From: Bifidobacterium oedipodis
Lineage (GTDB): Bacteria; Actinomycetota; Actinomycetes; Actinomycetales; Bifidobacteriaceae
Direction of reading: 5' to 3'
Assembly (NCBI RefSeq): GCF_012932425.1
Contig: NZ_JAAIII010000003.1
Coordinates: 248,001-312,000 of the forward strand
Length of the DNA: 64,000 nucleotides
The position numbers were made by a program, and so were the translations under genes. Each line of letters opens with the position of its first letter. The first letter of the stretch is position 1. Under the pieces are notes generated by a model. It saw nothing but the letters and a program-made list of their open reading frames with translations. It searched no databases and was not told the origin of the DNA. Of this stretch, positions 19,503 through 30,117 are shown one piece after another.

Positions 19503-22500
19503 ATGAATCCCATCCGGGACTCACGAGGCTTTGCCATCGTAGCGGCCGTCGGCATCACAGTATCGATGATGATGCCAACCGCGGCATTCGCACATCCCTC
19601 AAGTCCATCGCCCACCATCAAGGCGACAGGCACCACCTACTACGTGTCGGAATCCGGCAATGACGCCAACTCCGGCACCGATCAGGACCACCCCTGGAAA
19701 ACCCTCGACAAAGTCAACGAAATCGCCTCCGATCTGCAGCCGGGTGATTCCGTGCAGCTGGAATATGGCTCGACATTCAACAACCAGTCATTGCATATCA
19801 AAGACACCGCTGGCACCCCTGAGGCGCCGATCACCGTGACCGCCTATGGCGACGAGTCCAAGGGCAAGCCTGTGATCGCGGCCAACGGCGTCAAAAGCAG
19901 TCAGTGGTATCAGGATTACAAGGCCAAAATCGGTGGCTCACCGCACAAGGGCAGCGGCACGGTATCGTCCGCTATCCTGCTCAAGGACGTCTCCTACATC
20001 ACCGTTTCTAATCTGGAAATCACCAACGACGATGTGAACGTCCATGACCCCATCGCCACATGGAAGTGGACCGACACCGCGGATTCCGACGGCACGAAGC
20101 TTGACCGCAGCTTCGAGCGCATGGATCGCACCGGCGTGGCCGGCATCGCCGAAAACGGCGGCACCATGAGCCATGTCACGCTCGACAATCTTTACATCCA
20201 TGATGTGGATGGCAATCTGTACAACAAGCATATGGCCAACGGCGGCATCTACTTCATGGCGCATCTGCCCAAGGAACGCACCAGTGCAGCGGATGACGCC
20301 TATCTGCAGAAGAACATCTCACGTTTCGACAGCATCACCATCCGCAACAGCACTGTACGGGACGTGGATCGTTGGGGTATCGCCGTGGGCTACACCGCCT
20401 ATCTCAACTACATCGACAACTCCGACTGGAATAACCGTTTCAACTACGGCAACGGCGAAATCTCCGATGAAGTAATCGCCAAGTACGGCGCAACCAATGT
20501 GCTGATCTAGAACAACTTCGTCACCGGCGCGGGCGGCGACGCCATCACCGTGATGTACTGCGACCGTCCGATGATCCAATACAACGTGAGCGACGGCGTG
20601 GCCAAGCATATGAACACGCAGGACTACACCAGCGCCCGGGACAACCCCGTGGCCGCCGGCATCTGGCCCTGGCGATGCAAGGATGCGGTGTTCCAGTATA
20701 ACGAGGCCTACCGCACGCTCAACAACGACCATGGCAACGGCGACGGCCAGCCTTGGGACGCCGATTACGGCGACGGCACGCTGTATCAGTACAACTATTC
20801 GTACGGCAACAGCTTCGCCACGCTGATGGTCTGCAACGACATGGCCGTGAACACCACGTTCCGCTACAACATCGCGCAGAACGACCGTGGCGCTCTCGAC
20901 CTGCCGGCCAACGGCCCCAACACGCACATCTACAACAACATCTTCTATCTGCCGGCCAACGTGGAGGCGAATGTAGCCCGTTCCAACGGTCCCGCCACCA
21001 TCGAAAACAACATCTTCGTCAATTCCGGCGAGAAGAAGGATGGAAACTGGAACCCGCAGAATCAGAGCCAGAAGTTCAACAACAACATGTATGTGAACTA
21101 CTCCAACACACCGGACTCGGACAAGAACCCGATTTCGGTGGATGATGTGGCTAAAGTGCTGCAGGATGCCGGTTCCGCCCCCGACTACCCGAGCACCGAA
21201 GGTCTGCTGTATCGCCATGACGATGACAGCCAGTCCACCGTATTCGATGGTTATCGCCTAGCTGCGGACTCCCCCGCGATCAACGCCGGCGTGAGCATCA
21301 AAGATGTCAACGACTACGCCGTCGAGCACGACTTCTTCGGCAAGACCATCTCCGGCACGCCGGATATCGGTGCCACCGAAAGCGATGTGCCATCCGTCAC
21401 CATCGCCCGCATGGAATCATCCCAGTATGAGACCGGCACCGATGGCGACAAGAAGACCATTCTCGTGCCGTTCACTGAGAAGAACCCCACCACCGTGGCC
21501 GAACTGCTCGGCAAAGTAACCGCCAGCGAAGGCGCCAGCAAGGGCGTGTTCCGTAACGGCACCGAGCTTGGTGATAAGGATGCCGTGAAGGACGGCGATG
21601 TGCTGCGCTTCTACGCCAAAGACGGAGACGCCTCTGACGAGTATGTGGTCACGGCCAAGACCTCTTGGGATTGGGTGAACGACTTCCGTATCGCCGAGCA
21701 GGGTCCGATCTGGTATGGCCAGCGTCAGATGACCACCGTTGGGGAATGGCAAAACATCGAAACCTTCGATCCCACATACACCAACTGGTTGTTTGATCAG
21801 TATTACGGTCCCGGCGTGGACACCGGACTGGCAAGTCACGACCTGCCGGATGACCGCAGCACCATCCACGGCCTGATCAGCGACTCCCCTGACAGCGAAG
21901 GTGGTGCCGCAATCTCTTGGAAGGCACCCAAGTCCGGCACCGTCAAACTCTCGATTAAGAACGACGAGCCCTACCTGCGGCAAGCCAACAATAACGGCAA
22001 GAAGCTCACCTTGTCCGTTGTCAAGAACGATCAGGTGCTCTATTCTGCCGACCTGTCCGAGTCGTTCAAGCAGTCCACCGAGTTCCTGAACTGGGTGAAG
22101 GAACATGGCACCATCCAGGTGCAGGAAGGCGACTGGATCCGCATCACGGCCGAGGCCGAGAGCGGCATGAGCAGGCCTTCCGCCCATATCAGCTCCACCA
22201 TCACCTATCTGGATGAAGAGCCGCAGGCACCGAACCAGGCCTCGGCCTATGACGTGTCCTATGGCACGGTCAAAGCCACGGTGGGCACCAAGGCCACCGC
22301 GACCCCGACCTTCGCCAAGGGCGATGCCGTGGTGGACGCTCCTGCCGATACCACGTATATCCTCGATTCCGAGGATGGCGTGACCATTGCCAAGGACGGT
22401 ACCGTGAGTCTCACTCCGAGCGCGGAGCAGTACGGCCAGACCATCACCCGCAAGGTGACGGTCACCTATGCCGACAAGAGCACCGACACCGCAACCGTGA

Positions 22501-24458
22501 CCTTCACGGTGAACCAGTCCTCCGCACAGAAGTTGCGTGTGCTCTACATCGCCGCCACGGCCTCCGCAGGCACCACCGCCAAGTCGCGTGCGCCGAAGCT
22601 CACCATGCAGGCTGACGGAGCAGCGGCGACCGTTCCCGAAGGCACCAAGTTCGCGTTGGGCAAGAACGCCCCCGCAGGCGCGTCGGTTGACTCCGCCACC
22701 GGTGTGGTGACGTTGGAGACGGGCAATTCCGCCGCGACGATCACCGTGCCGGTCACGGTCACCTATCCTGATGAAAGCATGTTCGACACGGAGATGGTCT
22801 TCACCGTCACGCAGCCCGCGGTGCTGGGCACCTCCGAATTGGAGACGGCCACCGTCGACGGCCACAAGGTCATCTACGCGCCGTTCTCCACGGATAGTCC
22901 GATGACCGTGGCGCAGCTGCTCACCAAGGTGACCGCCAATCCTGTGGATGCGCTCATGGGTGTGTTCCGTGGCGATGCCCAGCTTGCTAACTCCGACGAG
23001 TTGAGGGCCGGTGACGTGCTGCGCTTCTATGCGGCCGGTTCCTCCGTATTCGACGAGTATGTGGTCACGGCCAAGATCTCGTGGGATTGGGTGAACGACT
23101 TCCGTATCGCCGCGGATCAAGGCCCGATCTGGCACAGCCAGTATCAGACCGCCGGCGCATGGCAGGACACCACACAATTCGATGACCCCTGGCCGAACAC
23201 ACTGTACAACGGTTACTACGGAGTCGGTGTGCAACATCCCAACAAGACACTTCCGACTGACCGCAGCGCTATCCAAGGACTCATCGTTGATGACCCCAAT
23301 ACAACTGGCGGCACGGCCATAGCGTGGCAAGCGCCCAAGTCCGGTACTGTCACACTCTCCATCAAGGACAACGAACCGTATATCCGCCAGTCTGGTAACA
23401 ACGGCAAGAAGATCACCGTATCTGTCGTCAAGAACGATAAGGTGCTCTACTCCGCCGACCTGACCGAATCACTCAAGCAGTCCACCGAGTTCCTCGACAA
23501 GGTGAACGACCAAGGCGGCATCACCGTGCAAGAAGGCGATTGGATCCGCATCGTCGCTGAAGCCGAAACCGACATGGCGAGACCGTCCATCCACATCAGC
23601 CCCACCATCACTTACATAGCCGATCCCGCGCCGGAGCAAACTCTTGCCGAGCGGTATACACCGTCCTACGGTGAGGCTGTGAAAGTGAAGGTCGGCGAAA
23701 GTGCTTCGGCTGCGGTGAAATTCACCGCCGACGGTGCCGAGGCCGCCGCGCCCGCGGGTACCACGTACTCGCTGGCCAAGGCTGACGAGGCAACCACCAT
23801 CGCCGCCGACGGTACGGTGACGCTCACACCCGCCGAGGATATGTATGGCCAGACCATCACCAAGACGGTGAACGTCACATATTCCGACAGCAGCTCCAAC
23901 GCCGCGACCGTGACCTTCACCGTCGCCGAAGAGGAGGTCGTGCCGCCCACGCCGGTCGACAAGTCCGAGCTGAAGGATTCGGTCGCCGAGGCCGACGAGC
24001 TGACGGACACCGGCTACACCGCCGAGTCGTGGAGGGCGTTCAAAGCCGCCCGCGACGCCGCGAGGGCCGTGCTGGCCGATCCGGCCGCCACCGAGGACGA
24101 GGTCGCCCAGGCCATCGCCGATCTCAAGGCAGCCACGGACGCGCTGGTGAAGGCCGAGGATCCGGATAAACCGACCGACCCTGACAAACCCACGAATCCG
24201 GATAAGCCGACCGATCCCGATAAGCCGACCGATCCGGATAAGCCGACCGATCCCGATAAGCCGACCGATCCTGACAAGCCGACAAACCCGGATAAACCGA
24301 CGAACCCGGATAAACCCGCCAAACCGGCCAAGCCCTCACAGACGGGGAAGACCGGCAGCGTGGCGAACACCGGCGTCGCTGTCGGGGGCATCGCAATCGC
24401 TGCGGTGCTGCTTGCCACCGCCGGCATGGCGATGATGATTCGCCGAGCCAAGCAGTAA
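19503..24458 (+). pseudogene. lnbX: sortase-anchored GH136-like lacto-N-biosidase (LnbX family), interrupted by an in-frame amber codon
   Basis: One frame of 1,651 codons carrying a single TAG at 20508-20510 (codon 336). Read through, it has a signal peptide cut near AFA/HPS (residue 30), a right-handed beta-helix domain to about residue 626, two copies of a beta-rich module (each with SWDWVNDFRIA) alternating with Rib-like domains, a FIVAR-type helical domain, a Pro-Asp-Lys-Pro-Thr wall-spanning repeat, VANTG, a membrane helix and RRAK. From memory of B. longum LnbX: mature start at 31, GH136 domain 31-625, catalytic D411 and D418. D414 and D421 here have the same spacing of seven. GAAAGGA supports the ATG at 19503. 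The truncated 335-residue product lacks both catalytic positions. No LnbY-like chaperone gene is adjacent. Confidence 0.7.
24165..24330 (+). repeat. coding repeat for Pro-Asp-Lys-Pro-Thr wall-spanning stalk
   Basis: About nine degenerate copies of an 18-bp unit encode (PDKPTD/N) hexapeptides between the FIVAR domain and the sortase signal. Copy number is likely to vary between strains by slippage. Confidence 0.85.
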
Positions 24459-24483
24459 CAATCTGACGGCATCCAGCAATCCC

Positions 24484-24520
24484 AAGGCCTTCCGTGGACA
24501 CTGTCCGCGGAAGGCCTTTT
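24484..24520 (+). terminator. rho-independent terminator after LnbX-like gene
   Basis: AAGGCCTTCCG and CGGAAGGCCTT form the outer stem, with GGAC/GTCC paired inside, followed by TTTT. It lies 26 bp past the stop and separates this gene from the convergent aldehyde dehydrogenase. Confidence 0.9.
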
Positions 24521-24532
24521 ACCAGCTCTCTT

Positions 24533-26194
24533 CTAGCTGAGTCTGCCGATAATATTGACCAATCGACCGGTAATACCGTCGAATGGCGGATACACGAATC
24601 GTAGGCTGTCGGGGAATAGCGGCTTGCTGACCACGGTTTTCGTATGGCTGAACGTGTTGAAGCCTGCTTTGCCGTGATAAGAGCCCATGCCGGATTCCCC
24701 CACCCCGCCGAACGGCAGTCGGCTAGAAATCAAATGTCCCAGCGGCAGCCCGAAGCCCAAAGCGCCCGAACTGGTGTCGCGTTCGAAACGACGACGAGCC
24801 TCGCGTGAATTGGAGAACACGTAGGCGGCCAACGGGCGCGGGCGCGCGTTGATCAGGGCAATCGCCTCATCAACGTCCTGCACCACCACAATCGGCAGAA
24901 TCGGCCCGAAAATCTCCTCACTCATCACCGGAGCATCCGGCTGGGTTCCCAACAGCACGGTGGGCGCAATATAGCGTGCGGCACGATCGACGGTGCCGCC
25001 GCACATCAGTCGCCCGGCCGAATCGAAGGCACCATACTCGCCCAAGGCATGGCTGCCAGGCTGCGAAGTATCGTCGCTAACACTGGCAGCGCTTGTTGTC
25101 TGACTGTTCTGTGCTGTAGCGAAACGTCGGCCAACCATATCCACGGCCGCGCCAAAGGCGGAGGCGGCCTTGATCAGCGGCGAACTCGGCTGTTCGGGCG
25201 GCACAGTGCCCACCGGTAGCAGTCCGCACAGCCGCTCAACATGATGATCGTTGATAATGCGGCCATAATCGGGCGAAGTTTTCGGATCGTCACCATAGAA
25301 CTCGTCAATGGCCACGGCAATGCGTTTGGCAAGCGCTTCGGCGATATCGGGCGTGGCCAGCACATAATCGGGGGCTACACAGGTTTGCCCAGCATTAGTA
25401 AATTTGCCCCAGGCTATGCGCCGCGCGGTGGTGTCAAGATTCATGGTGCCATCAACAAAACACGGCGATTTGCCGCCGAGCTCCAGCGTGACCGGTGTGA
25501 GATTGCTGGCCGCCGCCTGCATCACGATGCGTCCGACGCGCCCGCCGCCGGTATAGAAGATATGGTTGAACTTGAATCCCAACAGTTCGCCGGTTTCCTT
25601 AGGACCGCCCTCGACGACGGCGATGGCGTCGTTATCCATGTATTGTTCGATAAGCTCGGCCAGCAGGTGCGAAGTCGCTGGGGAGAGTTCCGACGGTTTC
25701 AGGCATACGGCATTACCAGCTGCGATGGCATCCACCATCGGTTCAAGGCTGAGCAGCAGCGGATAGTTCCACGGCGAAATAACCAGCACCACACCCTTCG
25801 GCTCGCTGATGGTCCAACCGAAGGCGGGTTGCAGCAGCCAGTGCATGGGCTTGGGATGACGTGCGGACCAGCGAGCCATGCGCCTTTGCACAAAACGTGC
25901 CTCTTCCAGCACTAGATTGATTTCCATGAGCAAGGTTTCGGCGGCAGGCTTGCCAAGATCGGCGTGCACGGCTTCGCACAGGGCCTGCTTGTTGTTGGCA
26001 AGCATGGTGCGCAACGCATTCAGCTGCGAGCGCCGCCAATTCATGGATTTGGTGCGCCCGGAATCAAAAGTCTTGCGCAGGGATTCGAACGCCTGCTCCC
26101 CTGTGACGTGTTTATGTGGGGCGTGATTATGTATGGCGTGATTATGTATGGCGTGGGTGCGATCGTGCATGGTGTGCTTGCGGTGAGGCTGCAT
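24533..26194 (-). CDS. NAD(P)-dependent aldehyde dehydrogenase, class 3-like
   Basis: A 553-residue aldehyde dehydrogenase. It has VLVISPWNYPLLL, YTGGGRVGRIV (cofactor site), the catalytic glutamate in LELGGKSP and the catalytic cysteine in NAGQTCVAPDY; FGGVGESGMGSYHG near the C-terminus is typical of class 3 (fatty/aromatic aldehyde) enzymes. Two oddities: a His/Asn-rich N-terminal extension encoded by a 15-bp tandem repeat (26121-26150), and a polar insert of about 60 residues between the NAD-binding and second lobes. GGAAGGAG upstream supports the ATG at 26194. The substrate is not evident. Confidence 0.9.
   Translation of the reverse strand: MQPHRKHTMHDRTHAIHNHAIHNHAPHKHVTGEQAFESLRKTFDSGRTKSMNWRRSQLNALRTMLANNKQALCEAVHADLGKPAAETLLMEINLVLEEARFVQRRMARWSARHPKPMHWLLQPAFGWTISEPKGVVLVISPWNYPLLLSLEPMVDAIAAGNAVCLKPSELSPATSHLLAELIEQYMDNDAIAVVEGGPKETGELLGFKFNHIFYTGGGRVGRIVMQAAASNLTPVTLELGGKSPCFVDGTMNLDTTARRIAWGKFTNAGQTCVAPDYVLATPDIAEALAKRIAVAIDEFYGDDPKTSPDYGRIINDHHVERLCGLLPVGTVPPEQPSSPLIKAASAFGAAVDMVGRRFATAQNSQTTSAASVSDDTSQPGSHALGEYGAFDSAGRLMCGGTVDRAARYIAPTVLLGTQPDAPVMSEEIFGPILPIVVVQDVDEAIALINARPRPLAAYVFSNSREARRRFERDTSSGALGFGLPLGHLISSRLPFGGVGESGMGSYHGKAGFNTFSHTKTVVSKPLFPDSLRFVYPPFDGITGRLVNIIGRLS
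26121..26150 (-). repeat. 15-bp tandem repeat encoding His-rich segment
   Basis: GCGTGATTATGTATG occurs twice in tandem. On the minus strand it encodes repeated His-Asn-His-Ala-Ile residues near the N-terminus of the aldehyde dehydrogenase. Confidence 0.85.
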
Positions 26195-26280
26195 GGCCTG
26201 CTCCTTCCCCTACGGTCATGCGTCAACAAGTATTGGCTTCATCCTACCGCCCCTTCGCACAATGGCGAGACACATAGGTA

Positions 26281-26319
26281 AAGGCCTTGCGGCGCATTAT
26301 TCACGCATCGCAAGGCCTT
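26281..26319 (-). terminator. terminator of the nucleoside transporter gene
   Basis: AAGGCCTTGCG and CGCAAGGCCTT form an 11-bp perfect stem about 50 bp past the MFS stop; on the minus strand a short T-run follows. It ends the second nucleoside transcription unit. Confidence 0.75.
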
Positions 26320-26367
26320 GTTCATCAATCACACACTCAGGTGACGTCTGTTACTGGTTGTTGGCTG

Positions 26368-27783
26368 TCAGTGCTGATCCTCATGCCGGGGAATCAGGAA
26401 GGAGCAGGCGAGCGCCAGGGCCAACATCACGGCGCAGGCGACCATGGAGGCGGCGTATCCTGCGGTGGTGCCGTTGGAGGCGGCGAACAGGTTCATCACC
26501 ATGTACAGAATCGCATAGCTCAGGCCGGCACCAAGATTGAACATACCGGAGTTCATGCCCGGCAGGTAGCCCGGATTATCCTTCGGCGAAAGCACGATGC
26601 CCAAACCGTTGAGCATGATGTTCACCGTGCCGGCGTAGCTAGCACCAAGGGCGATGGACATAACAACCAGCGCCCACACGCTCGGCGCATTGGAGACGAA
26701 CACACCGAACAGTACGGCCACGATGCTCACCGCCATGCCGGCACGCAGCACTGCGCGGTAGCCGAACTTGGATGCCAACACACCTGCGACCGGACCGAAG
26801 GCCAGACCCACGAGTGCGTACGGGGTCAGGGTGGCGAAGGAGACGACGTCAGCGCCCAAGCCCACACCGAATTCGGCGTCCTGTGCCAGGGCGGGCACGA
26901 TGCCATTCATAATCGCGAACACGCCGGTCATGGTCATCAGCGTGGTCAGCAGCAGACCCCAGGTGCGGCGCTGCTTCATGTAATGGGTGGAGACGAGCGG
27001 TGCCTTGGAGCGCTTTTCAATCTGCCAGAAGATCACGAAGAACACTGCGGCAACAACGATCAGTCCGCCGATGAGCAGCCAGTTGGCTTCGCCCAGCTTC
27101 TGGATTTCGTTGGTAACCATATAGGCGGCGACGAAGGCGATGCCCAGGGCGATAACGCCGGGCCAATCCATCTTCGGCGTGTCTTCGGCGCGGCTTTCTT
27201 CAGCAGCGAAGAACACCAGCACAACGGCGCCTGCAGCGATGATGGCCATGGTCCAGAACACGGAGCGGAAGCCGAACGTACCGGCCAGCCAGCCGCCCAA
27301 AATGGCGTCGACACCGGCGATACCGCCGTTGACGGAGGTGAGGATGGCCATCAGCTTGGCGTATTTCTTGTCTTCCGTCACACGCACGTGCAGCATGATC
27401 AGGCACATCGGCACAATCGGGCCGGAGGTGCCCTGCAGGATACGGCCGATCATCAGCACGGTGACGTTCGGGGCGATTGCGGAGACGATGCAGCCGATGA
27501 TGGTGGCTACAAGGATGCCGAGCAGCACCTTCTTACGCCCCACCAAATCAGCCAGTCGCGGCAGGAACAGCGAGAACAGTGCGGCGGAGGTGAAGAACAC
27601 CGTCTGCGTCAGGCCGATTTGCGAGGACGTGGTATTCAGCTCATGCTCCATGGTCGCCAATGCCGGAGAAAGCATGGAGGCGTTGAGCTGGAAGGCGAAG
27701 ATGGCCACCAGCAGGGCCGCCATCAGCGCGACGATGGACTTGCCGCCCTCGTCAAGCATCTTGTCTGTTTTGGTTTCAGTCAT
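26368..27783 (-). CDS. MFS transporter (DHA2-like), likely for the nucleoside locus
   Basis: A 471-residue membrane protein with about 14 predicted helices and the MFS loop motif RLADLVGRKKVLL between helices 2 and 3. Its sequence type is drug:H+ antiporter 2-like, but its place as the last gene of a unit containing a kinase, a TrpF-like protein, an alcohol dehydrogenase and a nucleoside hydrolase suggests uptake of a nucleoside or export of a base. It starts 62 bp after the hydrolase stop, with AAAGG before the ATG. Confidence 0.87.
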   Translation of the reverse strand: MTETKTDKMLDEGGKSIVALMAALLVAIFAFQLNASMLSPALATMEHELNTTSSQIGLTQTVFFTSAALFSLFLPRLADLVGRKKVLLGILVATIIGCIVSAIAPNVTVLMIGRILQGTSGPIVPMCLIMLHVRVTEDKKYAKLMAILTSVNGGIAGVDAILGGWLAGTFGFRSVFWTMAIIAAGAVVLVFFAAEESRAEDTPKMDWPGVIALGIAFVAAYMVTNEIQKLGEANWLLIGGLIVVAAVFFVIFWQIEKRSKAPLVSTHYMKQRRTWGLLLTTLMTMTGVFAIMNGIVPALAQDAEFGVGLGADVVSFATLTPYALVGLAFGPVAGVLASKFGYRAVLRAGMAVSIVAVLFGVFVSNAPSVWALVVMSIALGASYAGTVNIMLNGLGIVLSPKDNPGYLPGMNSGMFNLGAGLSYAILYMVMNLFAASNGTTAGYAASMVACAVMLALALACSFLIPRHEDQH

Positions 27784-27845
27784 AATTGCACACCTTTGTT
27801 GTCATTCTTCTTCTGTTGACGATTGCTCACGTCAGCGAATCGTTG

Positions 27846-28787
27846 TCAGCCGATGGTCTCGATCGCGTCGGCCACAAGATCCCAGAACCGTTCAAAGTCG
27901 AGGTTCACGGCGACCTGCGTATGGCATTGGTCGGCCGGCGGCTCGGGGCCGCGCAAATCGGCCACGGTCATGCCAAGGGTCAGCTCGCCGTGGATTTCCA
28001 CATCAAGCGGGCAGCGGCGGGTGGTGACCACGGACGGGTCGATAAGATAGGCCACGGTGCACGGATCATGCACCGGCGGATCGTCGAAGTCCTGATTGTC
28101 CTGGTAGGTTTTGCGGAAGAAGTCCATCAGACCGGAGACGAACATCGCCAGATCAGTGCCAATACCTTCGATGCGGCGCTGCACCGCAGGCGTGCACAGC
28201 GCCTGATGGGTCAGGTCGAGACCGACCATGGTCAGCGGCCAAGACTCGTTGAATACGATGTGCGCGGCTTCCGGATCGACTTTGATATTGAATTCGGCCA
28301 CGGCGCTCCAGTTGCCCACATGGTAGCCGCCGCCCATCAGCACGATTTCCTTGACGCGGCTCACGATGCGCGGCTCCATGCGCACGGCCATCGCGATATT
28401 GGTCAGCGGACCGGTGGGCACAAGGGTGATGGTGCCGGGCTCATGGCTCATGATGGTGTCGATAATCCAATTAACCGCATGGCCTTCGTCCAACGGACGG
28501 GTGGGCACGGGCAGTTCGACGCCATCGAGACCGGATTCGCCGTGGATGGAGGCGGCGACCTCCTGTGCGCGCACAATCGGGCGATCGCAGCCGGCGTGCA
28601 CGGGCACGTGCGGCGCGTGAGCCTTCTCAAGCACTGCGCGGGCATTGTTGGTCACCTTTTCGAGGCTCTGGTTGCCGCCAACGGTGGTGACACCCAGCAG
28701 GTCGATGTCGGGGTTGCCGAGTGCCAGCAGAATCGCCACCGCGTCGTCGTGGCCCGGATCGCAGTCCAGGATGATTGATTTGGCCAT
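27846..28787 (-). CDS. nucleoside hydrolase (RihA/RihB-like) 2
   Basis: A 313-residue calcium-dependent N-ribohydrolase cleaving nucleosides to ribose and base. The N-terminal DCDPGHDDA calcium/ribose motif, VPTGPLTNIAMA, MGGGYHVGNWS and EFNIKVDPEAA are diagnostic. The ATG at 28787 is fixed by AAAGGAG and by the strand that begins the fold. A second hydrolase (34327-35286) starts DLDTGIDDA and is clearly divergent, so the two probably differ in purine or pyrimidine preference. 28788-28941 holds no gene. Confidence 0.93.
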   Translation of the reverse strand: MAKSIILDCDPGHDDAVAILLALGNPDIDLLGVTTVGGNQSLEKVTNNARAVLEKAHAPHVPVHAGCDRPIVRAQEVAASIHGESGLDGVELPVPTRPLDEGHAVNWIIDTIMSHEPGTITLVPTGPLTNIAMAVRMEPRIVSRVKEIVLMGGGYHVGNWSAVAEFNIKVDPEAAHIVFNESWPLTMVGLDLTHQALCTPAVQRRIEGIGTDLAMFVSGLMDFFRKTYQDNQDFDDPPVHDPCTVAYLIDPSVVTTRRCPLDVEIHGELTLGMTVADLRGPEPPADQCHTQVAVNLDFERFWDLVADAIETIG

Positions 28788-28941
28788 TGTCACTCCTTTG
28801 TTCAATGGATGGATGAGGATATGGGTTGGATTGAAATGAAATAAGTAACGACTGTGGTAAAAGGTTCGCCGACGGGGTGGGAGAAGGGAAGGAAAACCGT
28901 TCCCGCCGGCGAAATCTCACAGGCCTGAACCGCTTGCCGGC

Positions 28942-30108
28942 TTATCGAGCGCCGAATGCGCGCAGCATCGCTTCGGCATCGTTTACGGTGATTTCGCGCG
29001 GCGTATTGCCGGCGAACCGTTCATCGACAACGGCTTGCGCGTTCGAGGCGAACTCGTCGGCGTCAATGCCATACTCTTCGACGGGGTGCAGCTCCAGCAC
29101 TCGGTCGCGGAAATGCTTCACCGCGGCCACAGCCATGGAGACGGCCTCGTCATTCGAGACGCCTTCGGGGTAGTTCACACCGAGAATCTGACCGATTTCG
29201 CGCACCTTATCCGGTCGAGCCGGGGCAACGAATTCCATTACCGCAGGCAGGGCGTATCCCACGGCTTCGCCGTGCACGATGTGATACTTCGAGCCCAGCA
29301 CATGTGCGATGGAATGGCCCACAATGGTGCCGGAATTGTTCAGTGCCCAACCGGCCAGCGTGGCCGCCACCATCACGCGTTCGCGGGCGCGGCGATCCTT
29401 GCCATTGGCCACGGCTGCGGGCAGATAGTTGGTCAACAGGAACATGACTTTCTCGCAAATCGCGTCGGCGACGGGCGATGCCATACGCGACAGGTAGCCT
29501 TCGGCCGCGTGGCAGAAGGCGTCGAGCCCGCAGGCGATGGTCATGTTGGCGGGCAGGGTGAGCATCAGATCGGCGCAAAGCACCGCCAACTCGCTTACGG
29601 CCGGATTGGCCAGCACGGCCAGTTTGCGATTGGTCGCCTCGTCGGTGACCACCAGCGCATTCGACAGCTCGCTGCCGGTGCCCGAGGTGGTGGGCACGGC
29701 GATCATGCCGGGGCAAGGCGCAATCGGTTTTGCCGGGTCGGTGTAGTCGATGATCGACCCGCCGTTGACGCGCACGATGTTCACGCCGCGGGCCACATCC
29801 ATCGAGCTGCCGCCACCGATGGCGATGATGCTGTCGGCGCGATGTTCGCGAAACGCCTTCACTCCGGCCGCAACCGTGCCGCTCATCGGGTCGGGACGCA
29901 CCTCGTCGAATACGCCAACCTCGATGCCTTCCTCGCCCAGTCGGCTGATGGCGGCTCGCACCAACGGCATCGTGATCACGAAGGAGTCGGTTACGAACAG
30001 CGGACGCCGATAGCCTTTGTCGCGCATGATCTGCAGCAGGGTTTCGCCGAGGTCATCGGTGCAGACGATGCCGACGGGTTGCAGCATTGTGACGTTCAAG
30101 CCAGCCAT
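28942..30108 (-). CDS. iron-containing alcohol dehydrogenase
   Basis: A 388-residue group III alcohol dehydrogenase (FucO/DhaT-like). It has the NAD-binding GGGSSMDVARG, PTTSGTGSELS, and the iron-ligand regions GLDAFCHAAEGYLS and GHSIAHVLGSKYHIVHGEA. Such enzymes interconvert aldehydes or ketones and alcohols, often on three- to five-carbon polyols. It starts 9 bp after the TrpF-like gene stop, so the two are tightly linked. In this locus a ribose-derived carbonyl is a reasonable substrate, but this is inference. Confidence 0.92.
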   Translation of the reverse strand: MAGLNVTMLQPVGIVCTDDLGETLLQIMRDKGYRRPLFVTDSFVITMPLVRAAISRLGEEGIEVGVFDEVRPDPMSGTVAAGVKAFREHRADSIIAIGGGSSMDVARGVNIVRVNGGSIIDYTDPAKPIAPCPGMIAVPTTSGTGSELSNALVVTDEATNRKLAVLANPAVSELAVLCADLMLTLPANMTIACGLDAFCHAAEGYLSRMASPVADAICEKVMFLLTNYLPAAVANGKDRRARERVMVAATLAGWALNNSGTIVGHSIAHVLGSKYHIVHGEAVGYALPAVMEFVAPARPDKVREIGQILGVNYPEGVSNDEAVSMAVAAVKHFRDRVLELHPVEEYGIDADEFASNAQAVVDERFAGNTPREITVNDAEAMLRAFGAR

Positions 30109-30117
30109 CGGACGCGC

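Noticed and set aside
20508..20510. Programmed readthrough or pyrrolysine at the amber codon
   Set aside because: No pyl genes or recoding structure are visible; a point mutation or sequencing error is simpler.
21417..23330. A 637-codon minus-strand frame within the LnbX-like gene
   Set aside because: The plus-strand protein has recognisable domains; the antisense frame is an artefact of codon bias and of the repeated modules.
26287..27819. A 510-codon plus-strand frame opposite the MFS gene
   Set aside because: His/Gly/Gln-rich shadow translation; the minus strand encodes a clear MFS transporter.
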